A stretch of 64,000 bases of DNA, taken from positions 182,006-246,005 of the forward strand of contig JACEEZ010018533.1 of the NCBI GenBank assembly GCA_016584305.1, given 5' to 3'. The position numbers and the translations under genes were made by a program. This document shows positions 47,158-64,000 of the stretch, in pieces (position 1 is the stretch's first letter; each line of letters starts with the position of its first letter). Below the pieces are notes generated by a model. The model had not been told where the DNA came from. It was given only the letters and a program-made list of their open reading frames with translations, and ran no database searches. Origin of the DNA: Chionoecetes opilio (Eukaryota; Arthropoda; Malacostraca; Decapoda; Majidae).

Positions 47158-49933
47158 TTATTCATACATTCCATCAATTAAAAAATCAACATAATCATAA
47201 TGTCTCCTTATCCAAATATCTTTTAATTTGTGATATGCAACTCCCACTACCACAACCACTAACAAAACCAAAGCAACAATCATGAAAATAGGGGCATAAC
47301 TTAACTGGCTACTAGCAACACCCGCGTCATCTGCAGTGGTGGGTTTAAAGTGACCAATCTTGCCTACACTTGCAGATTTAGGAGTCAAAACTGGTGACAA
47401 TGTTGAAGATGAATCTGACAAGGATTGTAAAATATTCCCTTTGATTAATGTATCATTTGCTTTTGCTTTTTGAACAAGCTGAGGAACTGGAATGTTATCT
47501 AAATTTTCCATAGTTTCTTTCTCATCACTTGCTTTATTTTTGGTTTCATTAAGTCTTATGGTAGTATTTTCATGATTTAAATAACTAGGTAATGGGGAAA
47601 CATATGTGTTATTCATATTTTCACTGGATGCTAACGGCAAGCTATGTACTTGGCTGCTCTGTGAAGGACCAAGATCCATTTGGTATGGTTCAGCCCCCTT
47701 ACGTGGAGAAACTGATGGGGTGGAAGATTCTGGGTCAGCTCCCTTACGTGGAGAAACTGATGGGGTGGAAGATTCTGGGTCAGCTCCCTTACGTGGAGAA
47801 ACTGATGGGGTGGAAGATTCTGGGTCAGCCCCCTTCTTAGCTACCACAGACGGGATGAAAAGTCCCTCCTTTTTTGGAACAACAGACGATTTCTTGGACG
47901 AAATCCTTTTACTGGGGACTGAAAGCTTTTTTTCAGTGTCTGAGGGCTCAACTTCAGGCTCTAGCACAGCAGAGGAGAAACATGATGTAAAATTTATAGT
48001 TAAGTGTCTGAGTTTTAACATATCAATATATCTATGTAGTGATATATTTGCAAAGTATCTTATAATATTTCTTTTGTTTATAAATAAGTATAGCCTAGGA
48101 ATGCCTGTCGCCTATTTTAATCGGGGCATTGGTGGCCAGGCCCAGCCCGCCATGGCACAGGCTCACTGGTCTGTCCGTGGTGCCTCTTGAGCACCCGTTT
48201 TCCCTCGGTGCTCCATTAACCCCTTGAGGCCCAGAACGTAATTTCCATTGTAATTTGCGTGCCATTTGACGATTGTTAGTGACTATAAGCAATGTTTTAT
48301 AGATATGACCTGTTTAGTCCTTGTAGTGTATCCTTGTCCACTAACTAATTTGGTATATTCAGTTACTTTTCTTAATTTTATGGCTCGACAACATACAATT
48401 TTTTATAGCAAAGGAAAGATCTGGGCGTGAAGGGGTTAACATTAGTTCCTGGGAGGCACTAGATTCAATCAGTGTACAGAAAGCTTTACAATCACTCCAT
48501 CTGAACAAGGAAACAGTACTAGCATATTAGACCACTGTTTCCCAAACTTGGCAATGTACGAGTATGATACAAGTATGATGAGTATGATATGTACAATGTA
48601 TGATTTTATGATAATGACAGATTTTGATAACTTTTGTAACAATTAATAATTTGATAAAAATCTTGGAATGATAAATTTCTACCATCTCACATATGATAGG
48701 CTACCATCTCACATAGGCTTACACTTGCTGACTAATAACAACTACACACTAACTGTTGAGACAAGATTTCATTAACATGTAGTTTTCATATCAATTGGGG
48801 AGTGCCTACTTGATCAAGATTGGGGAGGCGGTAGCAGAGTGGTTAGCGTCACCGGGTGGCGTTCTCAAAGACCCGAGTTCGATCCCGAGTGAGACCCATA
48901 AATCCACTTAAAATATTTCTGCACCGTCGAGTGGCCTAAGAACACCCACATGCCCTGTCCATTAACTCTACCTTCGATTGCGCGTGCATGGGAGGACACA
49001 GGGGGGGGCGGCATGAGTCTCTAATCACAGGCGTCACTATAATATTCCTGCATGCGCCACCACGGGCGAAGGCCAACCATCACAGCCCTCAACTGAGCCT
49101 CCAGGGCCTACAAAAAAAAACTGATCCAAAACTTACAACTTTTTGTCTTTGCTGGTTTAGGGATGTGAGAACTATCATCACAATGCGCAGCACAGCTCAT
49201 TTATTGAGACAAGGAATGTAAATAATTTTCCCAGGAACTTTGTTCCAAAGTAACAAGGAAAAAATAAGGGGGACATTTAGTATATTTAATTTATTTTTCT
49301 ACTTTGTCTTAAATACCAAATTCAAATTACATGTGCATAAAAAATCATCTTATGCCTTGAATGAATGAAAATGTGTCTCAAGCAGTCTAAGTGAGCTGTC
49401 TGCACAAACACAAAATACAAACAGTATTATGCTTACTTTTTTGTTTCACCGCAACAGGTATAGGCAGAGGCTCTGGAAGTTCAATTGCTGGAGTTTCTAT
49501 GACTATTTCTCCCCCAGAAGCCAGAGCCTGTAAGCAAGTAAATTTTTCAAATCAATTTAATCCATATCAACTGCTTGTATAACTATGAGTGACAAATCTA
49601 GATGTGTCATCATTACATTTCAGTCTCAAGAAAAGTGGCAAAAGTTTCGTAAATTCATTTTTCTTTAGCTCAAAAAACACAAAATACAGACATTGAATGA
49701 ATATGGTATATAGCATTTTTCACTCAAAGACCATACTCTTATTCAATATATATTCTCACCTTATCCTCTGCATGAGCATCAAAGCCTGAGAGCATAGGTT
49801 TTTCTTTTCTGGTTATTGATTTGTCTTTCCCCAATGGTTCCACGGATGGCAGGGAGTCTTCAAGGATACACTGCACCTTGGCGCCCAAGGCTGCCACCAC
49901 CACCATCATCACACTGGCCCACCTCACTCCCAT
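47158..49933 (-). CDS. Predicted secreted / type I single-pass membrane protein, ~355 aa, three exons
   Basis: Exons (minus): 49933-49760, 49527-49437 and 47960-47158. Junction phases 0 and 1 match, with donors AAG|GTGAGA and AAA|GTAAGC and acceptors TTACAG and GTGCTAG. The start ATG (49933) opens a signal peptide (MGVRWASVMMVVVAALGA, cleavage likely near residues 19-22). The ectodomain is Ser/Lys/Pro-rich and carries a 15-residue repeat, KGADPESSTPSVSPR, three times (about residues 131-175). N-glycosylation sequons occur (NNT, NTT, NDT). A single membrane segment (APIFMIVALVLLVVVVVG) lies near residues 310-330, followed by a short basic/aromatic tail, KLKDIWIRRHYDYVDFLIDG, ending MYE. I do not recognise the family; role unknown. 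A probable 5' UTR exon is at 52565-52700. The order of features argues for a real gene although no homologue can be named. Confidence 0.8.
47697..47831 (-). repeat. Three 45-bp coding repeats
   Basis: Three near-identical 45-bp units inside exon 3 of the membrane-protein gene, in frame, encoding three copies of KGADPESSTPSVSPR. Being nearly identical at DNA level they look recent and could vary in copy number between individuals. Confidence 0.92.
48220..48435 (+). mobile_element. TTAA-type MITE, copy 9
   Basis: CCCCTTGAGGCCCAGAACG to GATCTGGGCGTGAAGGGG, perfect TTAA both sides. It has a short internal duplication (TTAGTCCTTGTAGTGTATCCTTG). In intron 2 of the membrane-protein gene. Confidence 0.92.
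48822..49120 (+). mobile_element. tRNA-derived SINE, family 1
   Basis: The best preserved copy of this family: head GGGGAGGCGGTAGCAGAGTG with GTTAGCG, B box GAGTTCGATCC, body as at 12832, ending in an A-run (49112-49120). In the same intron as MITE copy 9. Confidence 0.88.
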
Positions 49934-50269
49934 GCTGCCTATAAAAGTACAACTAGAAAAATAAAATAATAGTTGTGTATGATACAATCATATGAATATC
50001 TGAAACTGCTCATAATTATATATATCGCACATTTATATTACATGGATGCATATAATTATTAAAAAATCATAGGTTTAGGTGACAGATAAATATTCCATGC
50101 TAAAATGTGGTGCTTACATAATCATCAAAGTTCAATTATTGCCAAAGCCTACAATTTTTTGTAAATGTTGCTGCTAATGTAAAGTTACTTACATAGGCCT
50201 AGCCCTGATCTAGACTTTCTAAAGGTATGGTATCTGCCTGCACAAGGACAGGACGGTACCCTAACCATC

Positions 50270-51740
50270 CATCTCCTGAAACTCATGCCCTTTATATTTC
50301 TGCCCGTAATCATGCCAAATCTTTTCTTCAACTTACCAAAAACTTTCATTAATTTAAATTTCAAAATCTTACTGGATCAAACTCCTCTCGTGACTTCTGG
50401 CATCTAGCTAATAACATCTCTAACAATTTTTCTTCTTCATCTTTCCCTCCTATGCTTCACCTAGATGGCTCCACAGCTGTCTCATCTATTTCAAAAGCTG
50501 AACTCTTCGCTCAAACCTTTGCTGAAAATACAACTCTGGTTGATGAAGGGCTTGTTCCTCCTCCTCCTCCACCCTCTGACTATATTATGCCTGTTATTAA
50601 GATCCTTCATAATGATGTTTTATATGCCCTCTCTGGCATTGATCCTCGGAAGGCTTACGGTCCTGACGAAGTCCATCCTATTGTTCTAAAAAACGGTGCT
50701 TCTGTGCTTGCACCCTACCTGGTCAAACTTTCCATCTTTGTCTATCTACTTCCACCTTTCATTTTTAAGGGCGACTATTCTAATCCTTCGAACTATCATC
50801 CTATAGCTTTTGAATCTATACTTAATAAGATTCTTAAGCTTCTATCTGCTCACAATCTTTTATCAGATTTAATCGTCATTACAGTTTCTGTAAAGGGCGA
50901 TCTACTGGCGATCTTCTAGCTTTCCCAACTAAATCTTGGTCATCCTCTTTTAGGGGTTTTGGTGAAACTATTGCTGTTGCCCTTGACACATCAAAATTAG
51001 TTGATAGGGTCTGGCACAATTCTTTAATTTCCAAATTACACTGGACCCTCGATTTAACGGACTCCATCTGCCACCGGACAAGTAGACCAAACTATTCAGT
51101 AAGTCCGCTACTTGAAAAAAGTGTCCGCTAGGACACAACCTCCGACTCAGAATAGAAGCCTTCTGAGTCCTGTATATAGTTCAGTAAACATCTCTACACA
51201 AGTAATAGTTTACGGTAAGTAAAACAAACCTACAAATATTTTCTTGTTTTTGTTTTGTAATGATACGTAGTCTAGGTTATATATATCAATAAGCTTTTTA
51301 ATACATGTACCAATAAATTACGGTTGCCATACGTCCGGATTTTTGCGGACAGGGGTCAAAATCTACGTCCGGGGAGAATTTTGAATATTATGATTCTACC
51401 CTGCATTTTTCAACGTCGTTCATTAGACATCCAACTCAACAAGAACTAAGTGATTCACAGAGGGATGCTACCCAGCGCTTAACTTCTGATCCTTCTATAA
51501 TTTCTGATTGAGACAAAGCACTTTCTTTTGTTCAATGCCTCAAAACCCAATTTCTTCACCTATCTAACGACATAACCTTCCAGACAACTATCCCCTCTTC
51601 TTCAATGACACTCAATTGTCTCCCTCTTCTACAATGAACATTCTTGGACTACCCTTAACTAAAAATCTAAATCTTTACTAAAAATTGGAAATTCCACATT
51701 TCATCTCTTGCTAAATATTCTGCAGGAGTTGGCGGGCTCT
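50270..51740 (+). mobile_element. LINE of the second family, linker and RT part, interrupted
   Basis: 50290-51038 reads SSRDFWHLANNISNN, SISKAELFAQTFAENTTL, a Pro run, DPRKAYGPDEVHPIVLKN, YSNPSNYHPIAF, FCKGRSTGDLLAF and AVALDTSKLVDRVWHNSLI (RT motif with the first Asp). It resumes at about 51385 with STLHFSTSFIRHPTQQELSD and SFVQCLKTQFLHLS, matching the antisense copy at 33130-33480. Stops and frameshifts make it dead. Confidence 0.8.
51039..51384 (+). mobile_element. pogo/Tigger-like end interrupting the LINE
   Basis: TA-CACTGGACCCTCGATTTAAC begins here, the typical outer end of pogo-like elements, and the LINE resumes after about 345 bp. The opposite inverted end was not found, so the extent is approximate. 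Confidence 0.5.
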
Positions 51741-52564
51741 GCATGCCTTAGACTTAGAGCTTACTTTTTCTCTATTATTTTCGGTTCAGTATAATGTGCC
51801 GTAGTTATTCACTTACGGAAACCAAAAATATAGCACTTACTTTGATATAATAATAGCTAGGTTAGGTTAAGTTATACTTAGGTTATATTTAGGTTTGGTT
51901 TAGGTTACGTTTTGTATTGGCTTGGGTTAGGTTTTGTAGAATTATTTAGGTTATTTATTTAATTATTTAAATAAGCGAATCTGATGGTGCACGATTGCCC
52001 GACTGCTGCGGCTGGTTGGCGCCGCCAACTCCTGCGGAATATTTATCAAATCAGCTTATAAAAAGTTAGGTGTCCTGTGGTTTCTGCGTTCATTTTTTTT
52101 CTCTCCCTTAACCTAACCTAACTGAGGGGGCACAGCCCCCACAGATCCCCCTTGTTATTTTTCATTTCCGACGGCTGTTGTAGAGATTAGAAATACTGTA
52201 AATGGTCAGATCTACAAATTAAGGCCGGTTATAGATAATATTATAACTACATGCCTTGTAATGCATGCAACTGCAATAGAACCAAAGATTCAATTAACAA
52301 GCTAGGTACCGCTCTCTTCATTATAATGTTTCGAACTATTGTCGGAGTGCTTTGATGACAAAGGTCAACTATGTGCCTGGTAGAGCCTGGTCTCCAGGAA
52401 TAGCCTGGAAAAACCCTCCACCTGGGTAGTCATCAGATAGTCTGCAGTTTTAGGAAAGTGAAGGTTACGTTTGTACATTTCCAGATGTTACATACACTCA
52501 GTGCTTGACTGATCAATGAAACAAGGGTGCCAAAATTGAACCAACAAAAGAAAGTAAGCCTTAC
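51741..52564. other. No gene; TTAGG-like degenerate patches
   Basis: Irregular TTAGG/GGTTA-rich stretches at about 51861-51955 and an AACCTAACCTAAC piece near 52110. Otherwise nothing is recognised. Confidence 0.45.
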
Positions 52565-52700
52565 CTGTGCTCGCCTTTCACTTTCTGATTGCAGCGACCA
52601 ACCCACCAGCCGAGGCCAGCTGTCAACAATGCCATCAGCACCGCCGCGCCACCCTGCGGGACGCCCACACCACACCCGTATGCATTACCATTTACTAGTT
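52565..52700 (-). promoter_or_regulatory. Probable 5' UTR exon and promoter-proximal region of the membrane-protein gene
   Basis: A GC-rich block amid AT-rich DNA which, on the minus strand, ends GCGAGCACAG|GTAAGG, a strong donor. The coding exon at 49933 is preceded by an acceptor-like TTTTATAG followed by GCAGC-ATG, so splicing from here to 49938 is plausible. The upstream boundary is a guess. Confidence 0.45.
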
Positions 52701-53311
52701 ACTTTGAGCACACCCAGGCCCAGGAGGTGCACGTAAACATACCAACAAGCCGAGTGATACCACATTGTGCATGAATCAATCAACACAATTATAAGTAAGA
52801 GGTTTTTTTCAATAAGGCAAGACGAATTCATAAAAAAAAATGAGGTGTACGAGGCTGTATCGTAGGTAAGCAGCACACTCTGAGATAAATCATATGAGAA
52901 AACATCTTTGAAATACTCAATTGTGAATAAAAGAAGAAGAAAAGAGTAAGCGACTGCAGGGAGGCTGAGGGAGCACTCATGGATGAATGAAGTACGCTGT
53001 CACGGACCAGCAGAAAGCAAGTTGCCCCACAATCAGCAGCTGACCTTGCGCCATCTCGCCCCCGAGACCCCGGGGAAGATGATAAGAAGACGCCCAAAGC
53101 AGCTAACTTATACTTGATACATTGACATACAAACAAACGGGACTTCTACAATCTCAAGTGATGTCAGGCGCTACTGTGAGGTAAGATAATGTTGTAGCAA
53201 CTTGTAGAAATGGCTCGGTGGCATGACCAGCTACGGTAGGTTATAGATTTATGTTAGTTTATAAATCAATCAATAAATTTAATGTAAGTTAAAAGTTCTT
53301 ACGGCTATTAG
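52701..53311. other. No gene seen
   Basis: No supported ORF or repeat, apart from a short CTACGGTAGG string at 53230 related to the ends of the next element. Confidence 0.35.
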
Positions 53312-53980
53312 CTACCGTAGATAACTGTGAAATCGCCAGTTCAACGTTTCTTTGTTATTTACAGACGTGTGGTGGCGTTAATATTTACATTTCTACATCC
53401 ATGATTTCAGGAAAGTTAGAAGGGGCTATCTGGAAAGTCTGTGTCATTTTGTGTCTTCATCTGTGTCATATTAGGGCTATAAATGAACAAATGACAAAAA
53501 TAAAACCGAGTGGCGACCTCACTATACCTACTACAGTAAAGTCGCCAGCTAGTATTTTAACCCAACAGTTGAGTCGCCACTCTGGGGAATTCAGGGAAAT
53601 TAGAGGTAAAGTAAAACAAGTCTCTATATATATTAGCTGCGGAAGATGCTTGGATATATAAAAATTCCTCTGCCAACGTGAAAATAAATTCTATTCAAGT
53701 TTGAAAGATCTGGCAAGTCTGTGTCCTGTCGCCCGAAAAGCTATTGTTTACTGTCTGTTATCGCGCGAAGAAAAACGTGAGAAGCAAAATGCGCAACAGT
53801 TATATATGCAGCTACAAAGCATAAAACAACGCTGAAACAGGGTAGATTATACAGTCATGATATAAACTACTGTGTAACATCTTCAGTGGCACATAAAAAT
53901 CAGTAGTGATGCTATAATTCGTAATATTTGGCGCCTGGCGACTTCACTGCAGGTGGCGACTTCACTGTTATCTACGGTAG
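53312..53980. mobile_element. Element with CTACCGTAGATAAC inverted ends
   Basis: Left end CTACCGTAGATAACTGTGAA and right end (reverse complement) CTACCGTAGATAACAGTGAA, continuing TCGCCA; 25 of 27 bases match. The interior has GGCGAC/GTCGCC blocks resembling the foldback element at 55813-56053. No coding capacity. Confidence 0.75.
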
Positions 53981-53999
53981 GGTAGAACAAAAAGTAACG

Positions 54000-54270
54000 G
54001 ATTGAAGCTGGAAAAGCGTAGATTTAAAAAAGAAATAGAGGAAAACTGGCTCACAAATAGGGTGGTGAATGACTGGAATGGACTCAGTAGACAGGTAGTT
54101 ACCGCGGAGTCATTAGGGAGCTTTAAAGAGGGGTTGGATAGGTTCATGGATGGGGATGAAAGGTGGATGTAGGTAGTGTTAGGCAACAGGAACTACCACG
54201 TGTAGGCCTCACGGCCTCTTGTAGCTTCCTTATTTTCTTATGTTCTTATATTCTTATGTTCTAGTTTAGG
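54000..54270 (+). mobile_element. LINE 3' end (TTCTTATG-tailed family)
   Basis: Reads [20 protein letters not shown] and SFKEGLDRFMDGDERWM, then GGAACTACCACGTGTAGGCC, CCTCTTGTAGCTTCC and TTCTTATG repeats. Same terminus as 30615-30835 and 56915-56989. Confidence 0.85.
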
Positions 54271-55812
54271 TAGGTTTAGAGTAGGTTTTGTTAAGTTTTG
54301 TTGTAACGATCCGAAAATTACCCTTCCCAGTTGATTTTAACTACCCCTTTAGGTAGCTACAACTTTGACGCCGATTGTTAAAGGTAGTAAGGTAGTTAAT
54401 TGATATCGGTGAGAGTTCAGAAGTGTGTGTGCTTATTCGTGGTAAGGACCTTACGGAACAGACACAGCCTTCTGCCGGGCGTAGCCTAATCGTTCTATTC
54501 CCTCCACATAGTGAGGTGAGAGTACGCATACTCGTGATTCGGGCACCATAACTGTTATTATGAAGACAGGATCACCAACATGGCACCAGTCCTGTTCCTC
54601 GGTTGCTTTAATTTCCTCCTACTGTTGGATCACATCATGGCTTTTACCATCATGCCAGTGGGAGTGTATGTGTCCCAGATCCCCGGGGGTAAATCATAGG
54701 ATTGATAGGGATGTATGTGGTGTTTTGAGATTAGATTATCAGATTATGAGATTATTATGTATCAGATTATCCTTTAACGTCCTTGAATTATATGATTATG
54801 GTCAACAAGGATGGCTGGTCCATTATTGTCCCTGAATTATTTATTGGTGGTCAATCAGGATGCCTGCGCCTTATTGCCCCCGAATGATTTATTTCTGGTC
54901 AATCAGGGAGCCTGCCCCTCATCCCTATATACAAGGCACATCGATTTGTTGTGTCAAGCCAGAGGCCTACCTAATTTATACCATTTATCCGTGTCCTAAA
55001 TTGGAAGTGAAACAAGTATCGGTCTACTAACTTTATTACGTTGACAGCTGCCATATGACGCATCTTGAAACGCTTCCTAAATCCCAGTTAGGACAAAAGT
55101 ATATACACGTGGACTTAATAATAGAGATTGTTGTTTGTATTTGTGAGATACTAAATTATATGATATGAATACAATAAATACGTACTTTGAATATGCAGCC
55201 GTGATAATGCCTCTTGTTGTCAACACCGAATTTCCCTTCTCAAGTATATTCTACTGCTTGCAGGCTGTACTATTACTAAACCATATAATACTAGTAGTTT
55301 GAATGCATTTTAAGCGCGTTTTTTGGAAGGAGTGTTTTTTGTGAATGTATTCTTGAGGAGCTGAATATGCGAATAAGAGTTAAAATAAAAAATAAATTAA
55401 AATATGATGTGTATGTGTTATTCGACCACGGTCTTAATCAAGGATATTAAAAAGAATACTACTACTTCTAATATCTTTGGTCTTGATTATGCGCTGCACT
55501 CGTGATCGCCAGCTTTTACCTTCCTGGAAAGGAGCTCATAAAGACCGATTACCGCTGTGCAGATGAGGCTGGGTCCTCACGCACCGGGCACCACCGACAC
55601 CTTTACCCCTTGCTCAAGGGTAACAGTAACTTCCCGAAATGACAGTAAAAATTCATAAGCTTTCAGCAGTACTACTCGATCTTAGGAGTGTCAATTATTA
55701 AGTGACAAGCCAGCAGAAGTTTATTCACCGAGTGGTGTGGACAATATATGTGATTAACGGGAAAATAATAATTATTCTCGTAGACTCCTGTCTCAATACC
55801 TCATTCTTTTAG
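54271..55812. other. No gene; short ~55-bp tandem repeat
   Basis: Three imperfect copies at about 54770-54925 (GAATTATTTATTGGTGGTCA, ATCAGGATGCCTGCGCC and relatives). The rest is AT-rich with no supported ORF. Confidence 0.5.
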
Positions 55813-56053
55813 TCTTACCGTCAATAACACTATAGTCGCCACTGCACTAATGTCGCCAGGCTTCACATATTACGAATTTTAGCATCACGACAGACATGTA
55901 TGTGGCACTGAAGAGGCATGCACAGTAGTTTATAATTATGTACCTGGCTTCAGTGGCACATACAAGTCTGTAGTGATGCTAAAATTCGTAATAGCTATAT
56001 GGCGCCTGGCGACATTAGTGCAGTGGCGACTATAGTGTTATTGACGGTAGACT
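55813..56053. mobile_element. Foldback element, ~100-bp arms and ~35-nt loop
   Basis: TACCGTCAATAACACTATAG at the left is answered by CTATAGTGTTATTGACGGTA at the right, and pairing continues inward through GCACTAATGTCGCCAGG, AATTTTAGCATCAC and TGTGGCACTGAAG. The arms are nearly the whole element. Related to the longer element at 53312-53980. Confidence 0.85.
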
Positions 56054-56296
56054 TTAACACTTCAATGCTCTTAGTTGTTATTACCCCCTTGTTATTAAAT
56101 GTAAGTATGTATGGGTGTTTCTATTTATCCGTGTTTGTCTCTTGTAAGATAAGTTTTGCAATGCCTCTTAGAGCCACTGGTATGCTGCTCCAGTCCTCCT
56201 CTTCTCCACTCAGATCTTCCACACTGTCAATAGGTAAAGGCGTCAGTCCGCCAATGATTTGATCCTTCAAGGGCTTTCTCTTATTGTGTTTTATAG
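56054..56296 (-). other. Probable 3' UTR of the protease gene
   Basis: Downstream of the protease stop (minus strand, 56297-56299). No repeat recognised and no definite polyadenylation signal assigned. Confidence 0.4.
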
Positions 56297-62891
<6,595 letters not shown>

Positions 62892-62977
62892 CTGACAACG
62901 ATATCAACTTATAGTCATTCGTACTTCTGCCCAGTTCTCGCCAGGTTGACAGTCTTACGTCATCCTTTACTCTTTAA

Positions 62978-63194
62978 CCCCTTGAGGCCCAGAACGTAAT
63001 TTCCATTGTCATTTGGGTACCATTAGACGATTTTAATGAATATAAGCAATATTTTTTAGATATGACCTGTTTAGTATCCTTGTCCACTAGGTCATTTGGT
63101 ATTTATATTAAGTTACTTTTTGTAATTTTATGGCTAATAACAGATGATTCTACAGTACTATATAGCAGCAAGGAAAGATCTGGGCGTGAAGGGG
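62978..63194 (+). mobile_element. TTAA-type MITE, copy 10
   Basis: CCCCTTGAGGCCCAGAACG to GATCTGGGCGTGAAGGGG; TTAA at left, TTAT at right. It lies 87 bp upstream of protease exon 1. Confidence 0.92.
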
Positions 63195-63206
63195 TTATTA
63201 ATCCAC

Positions 63207-63209
63207 ACA

Positions 63210-63240
<31 letters not shown>

Positions 63241-63357
63241 CTGCAGACTTTGAATCTCCTATGAATCACGGCACATACCATTTCTACTCATCTCGTCTCC
63301 TCTTCTCTTCGCTGCAGACTTTGAATCTTCACTATGAATCACGGCACATACCATTTT
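63207..63357. repeat. (CT)n and a 70-bp-spaced direct repeat
   Basis: (CT)n at 63210-63236, then CTTCGCTGCAGACTTTGAAT and TGAATCACGGCACATACCAT occur twice, at 63237-63287 and 63307-63357. Confidence 0.85.
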
Positions 63358-63465
63358 CTACCAAATTCTATCTACAAACTTTTCAGTCTCACCTTTACAA
63401 CTACTATCTAACCTCCTATTCATTGGGTCTATTTTCTATTGTGATTCAGTGTAATTGTAACCTAA

Positions 63466-63738
63466 CTTAACCTAACCTAACCTAACCTAACCTAACTAAC
63501 CTAACCTAACCTAACCTAACCTAACCTAACCTAACCTAACCTAACCTAACCTAACCTAACCTAACCTAACCTAACCTAACCTAACCTAACCTAACCTAAC
63601 TTAACCTAACCTAACCTAACCTAACCTAACCTAACTAACCTAACCTAACCTAACCTAACCTAACCTAACCTAACCTAACCTAACCTAACCTAACCACTAA
63701 CCTAACCTAACCTAACCTAACCTAACCTAACCTAACCT
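63466..63738. repeat. Interstitial telomere-type array (CCTAA)n / (TTAGG)n
   Basis: About 270 bp of CCTAA, nearly perfect, with a few variants (CTTAA, CTAA, CACTAA). TTAGG is the ancestral arthropod telomere repeat. Non-telomeric DNA lies on both sides, so this is an interstitial tract, not a chromosome end. Confidence 0.93.
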
Positions 63739-63927
63739 TTACTATACCTACTTTACATCTAACCTAACCTACTCCCAACTCTTTTCTACTGTTGCACAAT
63801 CATACTTAGCTCCATGTTGTGCTCCTTTACCATGTCGTTCATTCTGAAATTCCTCTTTTTCCTATGTTGATCTTTTCCTTTTGTTTTAATTTATTGTCAA
63901 CACTGACTCTCCATGGTTATATTTGCA

Positions 63928-63928
<1 letters not shown>

Positions 63929-64000
<72 letters not shown>
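63929..64000. repeat. (GT)n microsatellite, cut by window end
   Basis: GT dinucleotides to the last bases of the window; true length unknown. Confidence 0.95.

Noticed and set aside
47592..48190. + strand ORFs of 82 and 194 codons over the membrane-protein exon
   Set aside because: They are antisense to the phase-matched exon with signal peptide and membrane span; their repeats merely mirror the 45-bp units.
63466..63738. True chromosome end
   Set aside because: Non-telomeric DNA lies on both sides, so it is interstitial.

Overview
This is a repeat-rich animal nuclear genome window. It is almost certainly from an arthropod, and a decapod crustacean fits best. The supporting signs are spliced metazoan genes, a (CCTAA)n/(TTAGG)n arthropod-type telomeric array near the right end, very long (CA)n and (CT)n microsatellites, many degraded non-LTR retrotransposons, and piggyBac, PIF/Harbinger and TA-flanked DNA transposons. 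There are no operons or bacterial features. The species cannot be fixed from sequence alone.

Three host genes can be assembled exon by exon, with matching splice phases. (1) On the + strand, 24999-40390 holds the C-terminal half of an hnRNP U / hnRNP U-like RNA-binding protein: a P-loop kinase-like domain, then RGG- and YG/Q-rich tails, in six exons. Its SAP and SPRY exons are not seen and should lie upstream of the window. (2) On the - strand, 49933-47158 encodes a predicted secreted/type I single-pass membrane protein of about 355 aa with a three-fold 15-aa repeat; a likely 5' UTR exon lies near 52.6 kb. I do not recognise its family. (3) On the - strand, 62891-56297 encodes a trypsin-like serine protease with an intact catalytic triad and an unusual polar C-terminal tail of about 130 aa; its first exon(s) lie to the right of the window.

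Everything else is mostly mobile DNA, often nested. From 0.2 to 3.7 kb there is a TA-flanked element with 22-bp perfect inverted ends holding a 49-bp minisatellite and a second complete TA-flanked element. From 4.4 to 6.3 kb there is a broken piggyBac transposase. From 8.4 to 13.4 kb there is a head-to-head pair of one DNA transposon family, one copy internally deleted. A second piggyBac gene at 13.7-15.7 kb follows, with an apparently intact ORF but Asn in place of the first catalytic Asp; it is preceded by the same leader exon as the 10-kb family. From 19.6 to 24.1 kb there is a PIF/Harbinger element with its two convergent genes. The introns of the hnRNP U-like gene are filled by LINE fragments, a ~205-bp TTAA-flanked MITE family (10 copies in the window) and TA elements. 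The protease introns carry the (CA)n and (CT)n arrays and a 34-bp satellite.

Most long ORFs over simple repeats (49-bp, 34-bp, CA, CT arrays) are artefacts of repeats lacking stop codons and are annotated as repeats, not genes.
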